Shown here in pieces: positions 57,845 through 64,000 of a stretch of 64,000 nucleotides of DNA; positions within the stretch are counted from its first letter, which is position 1; each line of letters opens with the position of its first letter. The notes below the pieces were generated by a model. The model was given only the letters and a program-made list of their open reading frames with translations. It was not told the DNA's origin and ran no database searches. Origin of the DNA: Hofstenia miamia (taxonomy: Eukaryota > Xenacoelomorpha > Acoela); contig SCFE01000037.1 of the NCBI GenBank assembly GCA_004352715.1, positions 1,813,420-1,877,419 of the forward strand. The letters are read 5' to 3'. Position numbers and translations under genes: made by a program.

Positions 57845-58312
57845 CTTGCCACTTTGCTTCAAGCAATACAATAACAAAATTCTTTTGTTTAAAGTGCTTA
57901 CGATCTTCCAACTAACTTAATTTGACAATTTTCTCATGCCTATTTGAGCATTTTAAGAGTTTCATATATTTTAGAAGTTGATCAGTACCCCCTTGATTAG
58001 ATTTTGATGCAGTCATTTTTTAAATCCTTGTCTAAAATCAGAAATAAGTAGTAATCCTTCACAATATATACTAATAAAATATCTGCGGAAATATTTGTAT
58101 ATGAAATAAACTTTCTATACATGGGATTAAAAGTATGAATGCTAACAGTTTTATGACAAGCTTTAAACCAGTTTACTAATTCATTTGAAGATATCATTGG
58201 ACCATTTAATACAAATTTATACAGTTCTTAAAACATAATCAGTGTATTTTTTAAAACCTTTTTAATTTCTAACTTGCTTCCAAATATAATCTAAAAACAT
58301 CCATTATTTTCA

Positions 58313-59222
58313 TTATTCTAAAGGTGTGAATTATCAAGAATTGATATTAATAAGTGTCTAACCATTTTATGATTAGCAATATTTTTCATTATTCTTAAGG
58401 TGTGAATTATCAAAAATTCATATTAATAAGTGTCTAACCATTTTATGATTACCAATATTTTTCATTATTCTTAAAGTGTGAATTATCAAAAATTGATATT
58501 AATAAGTGTCTAACCATTTTATGATTACCAATATTTTTCATTATTCTTAAGGTGTGAATTATCAAAAATTGATATTAATAAGTGTCTAACCATTTTATGA
58601 TTACCAATATTTTTCATTATTCTTAAGGTGTGAATTATCAAAAATTGATATTAATAAGTGTCTAACCATTTTATGATTACCAATATTTTTCATTATTCTT
58701 AAGGTGTGAATTATCAAAAATTGATATTAATAAGTGTCTAACCATTTTATGATTACCAATATTTTTCATTATTCTTAAGGTGTGAATTATCAAAAATTGA
58801 TATTAATAAGTGTCTAACCATTTTATGATTACCAATATTTTTCATTATTCTTAAGGTGTGAATTATCAAAAATTGATATTAATAAGTGTCTAACCATTTT
58901 ATGATTACCAATATTTTCATTATTCTTAAGGTGTGAATTATCAAAAATTCATATTAATAAGTGTCTAACCATTTTATGATTACCAATATTTTTTCATTAT
59001 TCTTAAAGTGTGAATTATCAAAAATTCATATTAATAAGTGTCTAACCATTTTATGATTAGCAATATTTTTCATTATTCTTAAGGTGTGAATTATGAAAAA
59101 TTGATATTAATAAGTGTCTAACCATTTTATGATTACCAATATTTTTCATTATTCTTAAGGTGTGAATTAGCAAAAATTGATATTAATAAGTGTCTAACCA
59201 TTTTATGATAACCAATATTTTT
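58313..59222. repeat. 76-bp tandem repeat, 12 units
   Basis: Unit ttttcattattcttaaggtgtgaattatc plus 47 bp including gtgtctaaccattttatgattaccaatat. Units differ at only a few positions (for example aattgatatt versus aattcatatt, ttacc versus ttagc). The array is cleanly flanked by unrelated sequence. Confidence 0.95.
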
Positions 59223-59372
59223 TCTTGTGAAGGTAATAATCTGAAAACCAAATTGATTAATTGTCTAATAAGAATACCACTTTTCATGTGTGGTTTTTAA
59301 AATTGTGTACATTGCAAATGTATACATATCTTCATCAACTACATTTTGGGGAAATCTTACACTTATTGGGCC

Positions 59373-59585
59373 AAAAATAAAATTCATTGTTTTCTTTCAT
59401 TATTAATTAAATCAAGCTCAAATATAATAGAAGCTTGTTTTCCTTTAGATTTACTTAAGCCATGCTTTTCAAATATATCCATGAAACTCGTAGGTTCATT
59501 GTATTCATGGCTTTGGTCATGCAGTTTGTTTTCATGAAATTTAAATTGTAGTAAAGATACAGATTTCTTTAGAAATTTGAGTATT
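59373..59585 (-). other. Coding-like stretch, unidentified
   Basis: Minus-strand open frame including HEYNEPTSFMDIFEKHGLSK and IIFELDLINNERKQ. Amino-acid composition is protein-like, but the frame is bounded by stops and no family is recognised. It may be a pseudogene fragment. Confidence 0.3.
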
Positions 59586-59760
59586 TTTTGCGATTGAAAA
59601 TTTTACCTCTATAGATGAAAAATCTTTTTCTATGTGGAAATCAATATATATTTTTAACTCCCTTGTATGGTAGTTTCTGCTTATAATTTTTCTAAATTCC
59701 TTCTCTATATACTTTTTCTTTATATTCTTTGGTAATTTTCACTGTATCAATACTTACCAT

Positions 59761-59763
<3 letters not shown>

Positions 59764-59799
<36 letters not shown>
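59764..59799. repeat. (TA)n at gap edge
   Basis: TA run into the N gap; the other side (60,304-60,334) is also TA. Confidence 0.95.
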
Positions 59800-60303
59800 N
59801 NNNNNNNNNNNNNNNNNNNNNNNNNNNNNNNNNNNNNNNNNNNNNNNNNNNNNNNNNNNNNNNNNNNNNNNNNNNNNNNNNNNNNNNNNNNNNNNNNNNN
59901 NNNNNNNNNNNNNNNNNNNNNNNNNNNNNNNNNNNNNNNNNNNNNNNNNNNNNNNNNNNNNNNNNNNNNNNNNNNNNNNNNNNNNNNNNNNNNNNNNNNN
60001 NNNNNNNNNNNNNNNNNNNNNNNNNNNNNNNNNNNNNNNNNNNNNNNNNNNNNNNNNNNNNNNNNNNNNNNNNNNNNNNNNNNNNNNNNNNNNNNNNNNN
60101 NNNNNNNNNNNNNNNNNNNNNNNNNNNNNNNNNNNNNNNNNNNNNNNNNNNNNNNNNNNNNNNNNNNNNNNNNNNNNNNNNNNNNNNNNNNNNNNNNNNN
60201 NNNNNNNNNNNNNNNNNNNNNNNNNNNNNNNNNNNNNNNNNNNNNNNNNNNNNNNNNNNNNNNNNNNNNNNNNNNNNNNNNNNNNNNNNNNNNNNNNNNN
60301 NNN
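59800..60303. other. Assembly gap (504 N) inside (TA)n
   Basis: Flanked by TA repeats on both sides; probably an unresolved microsatellite. Confidence 0.95.
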
Positions 60304-60343
<40 letters not shown>

Positions 60344-60571
60344 ATGTAGAAAATATTTTATTTCTTATTTTCTATATATTTTTAGAAATTACAAAGACAA
60401 TAATTTTATAAAATATAAAGTGTAAGATAGATTTTATAAAATTGGCATTGTTTACTAGAGTATAATAGTTAATTGGTATGTTGTGATAGAACAATTAACA
60501 TGTATATTACTATGTATTTTACATTTAAATAATTTATATATTAAAAAAATATATTACAACATTCAAATTAG

Positions 60572-60692
60572 ATTTAGAATGTACAATCAGTCAACTAAAA
60601 GAGAATTATTTTCATGCTATTTCAAATGTTGTAGTGCAAGGACTAGGAAGGCGTTACTAATTTCTCCTGTTATTCCAGATGAGGACATCTAG
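60572..60692 (+). CDS. Possible small 3'-terminal exon
   Basis: After caaattag the frame reads RMYNQSTKRELFSCYFKCCS and ends ALLISPVIPDEDI then TAG. The basic, Cys-rich stretch resembles the helix 8 and C-tail of rhodopsin-class receptors, but the acceptor is weak and no upstream transmembrane exon was found. Confidence 0.25.
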
Positions 60693-60837
60693 CGTCACAA
60701 TGAAATTCATACTATTTTAAGATCATTATTTTATACATCAAAATAAAATTTTATGCACACAAAAAACAGTTTCAGTATTTTAGTTGTTGCAGATAAACTT
60801 GTTAGGAATAAAATTTAAAGTTGTCTACATATAAAAC

Positions 60838-60935
60838 TAGTGCTGTGCGCCCAAATATACATTAACCAGATTAACCGGACTGTATTCCTTCTCAATTTAA
60901 CCGGATTTTAACCGGTTTTAAACGGATCTTCCAAA
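60838..60935 (+). mobile_element. hAT-like terminal fragment
   Basis: TAGTGCTGTGCGCCCAAATA followed by AACCGG-rich repeats (ttaaccggactg, ttaaccggatttt, aaccggtttt) resembles hAT MITE ends. The partner end was not found. Confidence 0.35.
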
Positions 60936-61689
60936 AAAAGCATCATACTTAAGTTAAAAAGAAAAATATGATCTATTTTTAATTTTCAAAATGAAACTGG
61001 CCTATTGCTATGTGCTAATATATATGTATATATATATATATATCGTCTTCTTTATTTCAGACATGAAATTTTCATAAAGCAAACATTAATGAAAATGAAC
61101 GTAAAAGTTTTTCAAAATTGAATGAAAGAAATGTATATATTTAAACAAAATGGAATAAAATAAGAAATTTAGAATTTTATGAATGATTTTATCTAATTGA
61201 AATATAGTCTAGCAATAAAAATGCGAATTCAAGTTTTTTGTTTTTGCGGCTGTCAGGGATCATGTTATATACAGTTTCAAAAAGTTTATATATATATATG
61301 TATATATATATATTAATTGGTCAATAAATCAAGTTAAATTGTATTGTACATGTATACTAACAAATAATAAATTCTTAACTTTTAAAATATAGTAACCAGA
61401 TCAACGTTTGAATTTGTAGTCTGAGGAAGTGCGTGGAGGGATTACAATTTTACCAATAAATTTTGTGTACCTTAGCATAAATTTTACATTATGCAATTCT
61501 ATCAAAATGGTCGCGTTAATTCCAATATATTATAAAATATCAAAATCCATCTGGCAGTCCTATCTAGATTTTTTGGGAGGCTAGAATGATCAATTACCAT
61601 TGAAATAGCATATTGAGCTTGTTTTTAAAAATATAATCTTATTCACTACAATCGCTGGCACTATGAAAATCTATCCATTTAGTTAAACG

Positions 61690-62480
61690 CAAAGTGATAG
61701 AGCTATGACTGTGAGGGCTAAATGATTAAAAATTGGCATTGCCAAATATTATATCAAGAGGGGGACGTTCACGTATTATGGTAAAAAAGCTCCATGACAG
61801 TCATTGTAGCTAAGGCCAATTCATATTCAAAAAGTCTTTAATTCCGTTGAACTAAATTGACGCGGTTGGTTGCGTATATCGGAAAAGAGTGATCTTCTTT
61901 GATGAATCAAAGATTTATGGTAGCGAACTGCTGCAATGTGCCATAAAGCTCAATATTGCACAAAGTTAATTAAATTTAGCCTGTCCATAATGGTTTGAGG
62001 AGAAGTGACTGATATAAAACTCTAATTTAAAGTACTAGATGCATAAATGGAATTGAATACAAGCGGATACATTCCAAGGAGCTCTCTCAATCCCAATTGT
62101 GTATACAGAATCGTCACTGTTTTTTAACAAGATGGAGCAACGTGTCACAAAGCCCGTTTGACATCTACATATTGTGATAGCCTTAAAGTAAGCTTGCTCC
62201 AAAACTGACCTCTCCAGAGGCCTAATTTACCGATAATTGAGAACCTATGTAAGACGTTAAAAAATTGGGTAAGTCTAAGAAATCAAATTTCATTAGATGA
62301 GCATGGAGAAAGCATGGAAAGTAGACAACCCTGAAATACACAAGCTTTGTGAATTGTTGCCTGTGCATCAAAAAACTACACCCTAAACAAAAGTTATAAA
62401 CAGTTTAGCTTGATTTTTGTATTAATGAATGTTTGTGCAAAGACCGTTGTCCCCCACTCTAATTTCTAAATTCTTCAACA
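61690..62480 (+). mobile_element. Tc1-like relict C
   Basis: Decayed plus-strand transposase pieces: VIFFDESKIYGSEL (form VIWSDESKFxLFGSD) at about 61,890, FFNKMEQRVTKPV/QDGATCHKAR across a frameshift at about 62,130, and PNLPIIENLCKTLKNWV (form PDLNPIENLWxxLKxxV) at about 62,220-62,270. It ends near tgcaaagaccgttgtccccc, a candidate terminal repeat that weakly mirrors gagggggacgttcacg at about 61,759. Confidence 0.6.
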
Positions 62481-63067
62481 TTTTTCCTTACAAGACAATA
62501 ATCGTATTTAATATTTACTAAATAAGGTTATCAAACTTTATCATTTCTATGTAGCACTAACACGTGTGAAAACATACAAAGATATTGGATTACAACAGCT
62601 TTCATTTGCCGATTGGAACGCCTTGATAGACTTAAACCAGAAACGGAATTACATAATAAATCGCACTGAAATAATCTCTTGTTTAGTTATACTTAATAAA
62701 TAACAAAATTTATCTAAAGGCCCTAAGAGTGATTACAATATATTTATAAATAGCCTCAAATTTCTGAACTCCTTTCTACCGTTTTACACTGAAATAATAT
62801 TTTGCCCTAGTGTAACAATTAATTGCTCTCATAAGAAATTGGAATTTTTACTAAATTAACTGCAGTTCTCATACAATTTTGGTGGTTTTTTATAATATTT
62901 TGTACGATACTTCGCGAATTGACATTGAAATAACAACGACTACATTATAAGATTCAAAATGAAAATTTGGGATATAGCACACAATCAGCGAGATAAAGGA
63001 TGCCTTTCACACAACATTACTTTTGTAATAATTAATAAATTTTCAGTCATCTTTTAAAGTCAATTGT

Positions 63068-63075
63068 TTGAGTGC

Positions 63076-63115
<40 letters not shown>

Positions 63116-63123
63116 GCACTCAA
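63068..63123. repeat. 56-bp perfect palindrome around (TA)n
   Basis: TTGAGTGCATTTATATA and TATATAAATGCACTCAA surround a TA run, giving a complete foldback. It sits just upstream of the reverse transcriptase fragment. Confidence 0.9.
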
Positions 63124-63129
63124 GGAGGA

Positions 63130-63930
63130 TATTTAAGTGGGTTACTTTTCATTAACCCAACTAATGATATTTCTAACGAAAAATATGATTTGTTATCTTC
63201 AGACACACCAATATAGCAAAGTATTCGGATGACATGCGAGTAATTGGCTCTGTTTATAAAAATACTGCTAAAGCAGATGTTAATCTATATAAACGAACAA
63301 TACACAAAGTTGTTTCTGACTCAGCGGAAAAAAATCTAAAAATTAACGAAGCTAAGGCTAAAGAAATTATCTTTTCTTATAAGAACATCAAGAATGAAGA
63401 TTTAAGAAACGCTTCATATTAATGGAAAAAACATTGAACAAGTTCATAAGTATAAACAACTTGGTGTCTTCATTGACCTTAATTGGAATTCCCATGTGAA
63501 TCATATTATTAAAACTGCAAACATGAGAATTCAGAAACTTATTTGTGAAGTATTTAAATGAAAGCAAAAATGTCTTTATACTTAAAACGTACATATTTCC
63601 TATTTATTTATATGCTGCAGAGGTATTTGGTCTCACAGATTATCAAAGAAAGTTATTACGAAAGCCATTGAAATTTTATGCAAAACTTTCCCTTATAAAA
63701 AAATAAAATTATAGAAATGTTGAACATTAAAATTAAAGAAAAGTTTAAGAAGACTATTGAAGATTGTGAAATGTCAAGAACATGTTCTACACAAAGAAAT
63801 CCCATTCTCTACATCATCAACACGTAACAAAATCATTCTTCAAGTCAATGCAAAGTGTTTCAAATCGTCATTCCTTTATGCAGCACCTCTATATCTAACA
63901 AATGGAACATACCAGCAGTTCCTATAAAAA
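63130..63930 (+). pseudogene. Non-LTR reverse transcriptase fragment
   Basis: Plus-strand NIAKYSDDMRVIGSVYKN (YADD catalytic box as YSDD, about 63,219-63,233), LKINEAKAKEIIFSY (form LxxNxxKTKExxF), then in another frame HINGKNIEQVHKYKQLGVFI and DLNWNSHVNHIIKTANMRIQ, then IFPIYLYAAEVFGL and near the end KSSFLYAAPLYLTNGT (form FFxxAxxLWNSLP). At least three frameshifts. Upstream RT motifs and endonuclease are absent, so it is 5'-truncated. Confidence 0.75.
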
Positions 63931-64000
63931 CTTAGTCATTCCTTTTTACATGCGGCATCGCCGTATGTACATGAATTCAAACGGACATATATATATATAT

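Noticed and set aside
58313-59222. CRISPR-like array
   Set aside because: The units are contiguous with no unique spacers, and the DNA is from an animal; it is a minisatellite.

Overview
The window is AT-rich DNA from an invertebrate animal genome. The evidence is a spliced Gq-type G-protein alpha gene with an animal-type LKEYNLV C-terminus, remnants of many eukaryotic transposon classes (Tc1/mariner, piggyBac, hAT, Helitron, Penelope-like, non-LTR), abundant (TA)n tracts and no bacterial operon structure. One intron is only 42 bp, so the host tolerates very short introns. The species cannot be fixed from the sequence.

Bases 1-47,684 are a duplicated, repeatedly inverted block. Ten broken copies (called FG1-FG10 here) of one unrecognised gene alternate almost perfectly in orientation (-,+,-,+,+,-,+,-,+,-). 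The predicted product is a secreted, heavily N-glycosylated protein of about 585 residues, with several acidic DxDxxxxDD-type motifs resembling FG-GAP/VCBS calcium-binding repeats. Tail-to-tail neighbours share a spacer of about 2 kb. The copies sit in four large inverted repeats: 1-5,322 with 13,058-18,920; about 22,750-25,732 with 28,263-31,650; about 30,430-33,698 with 34,699 rightward; and 34,699-40,200 with 41,201-46,684. The last two are centred exactly on 1,000-base N gaps, so their order is partly an assembly question. Transposons lie between the gene copies: a Tc1-like family (three long copies, two fragments), a mariner (five copies), a second Tc1-like relict (three copies), Penelope-like RT and GIY-YIG remnants, and an unidentified GC-richer block of about 700 bp (two copies).

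None of the ten copies is intact in this window, yet they are very similar outside a few variable segments. Two alleles at one site and three cassette types at another occur in all six combinations, which points to recombination or gene conversion among copies. This is the most interesting signal in the window.

Bases 47,685-64,000 are ordinary single-copy DNA. The Gq alpha gene is on the minus strand (three coding exons, 51,325-54,709). Its 2.2 kb intron holds a hAT MITE with a perfect 8-bp target duplication, inserted next to an old non-LTR fragment, and a Tc1 end. Further right are a deleted piggyBac element with TTAA duplications, a Helitron Rep relict, a probable hAT-like MITE, a 76-bp minisatellite of 12 units, a Tc1 relict and a non-LTR reverse transcriptase fragment.
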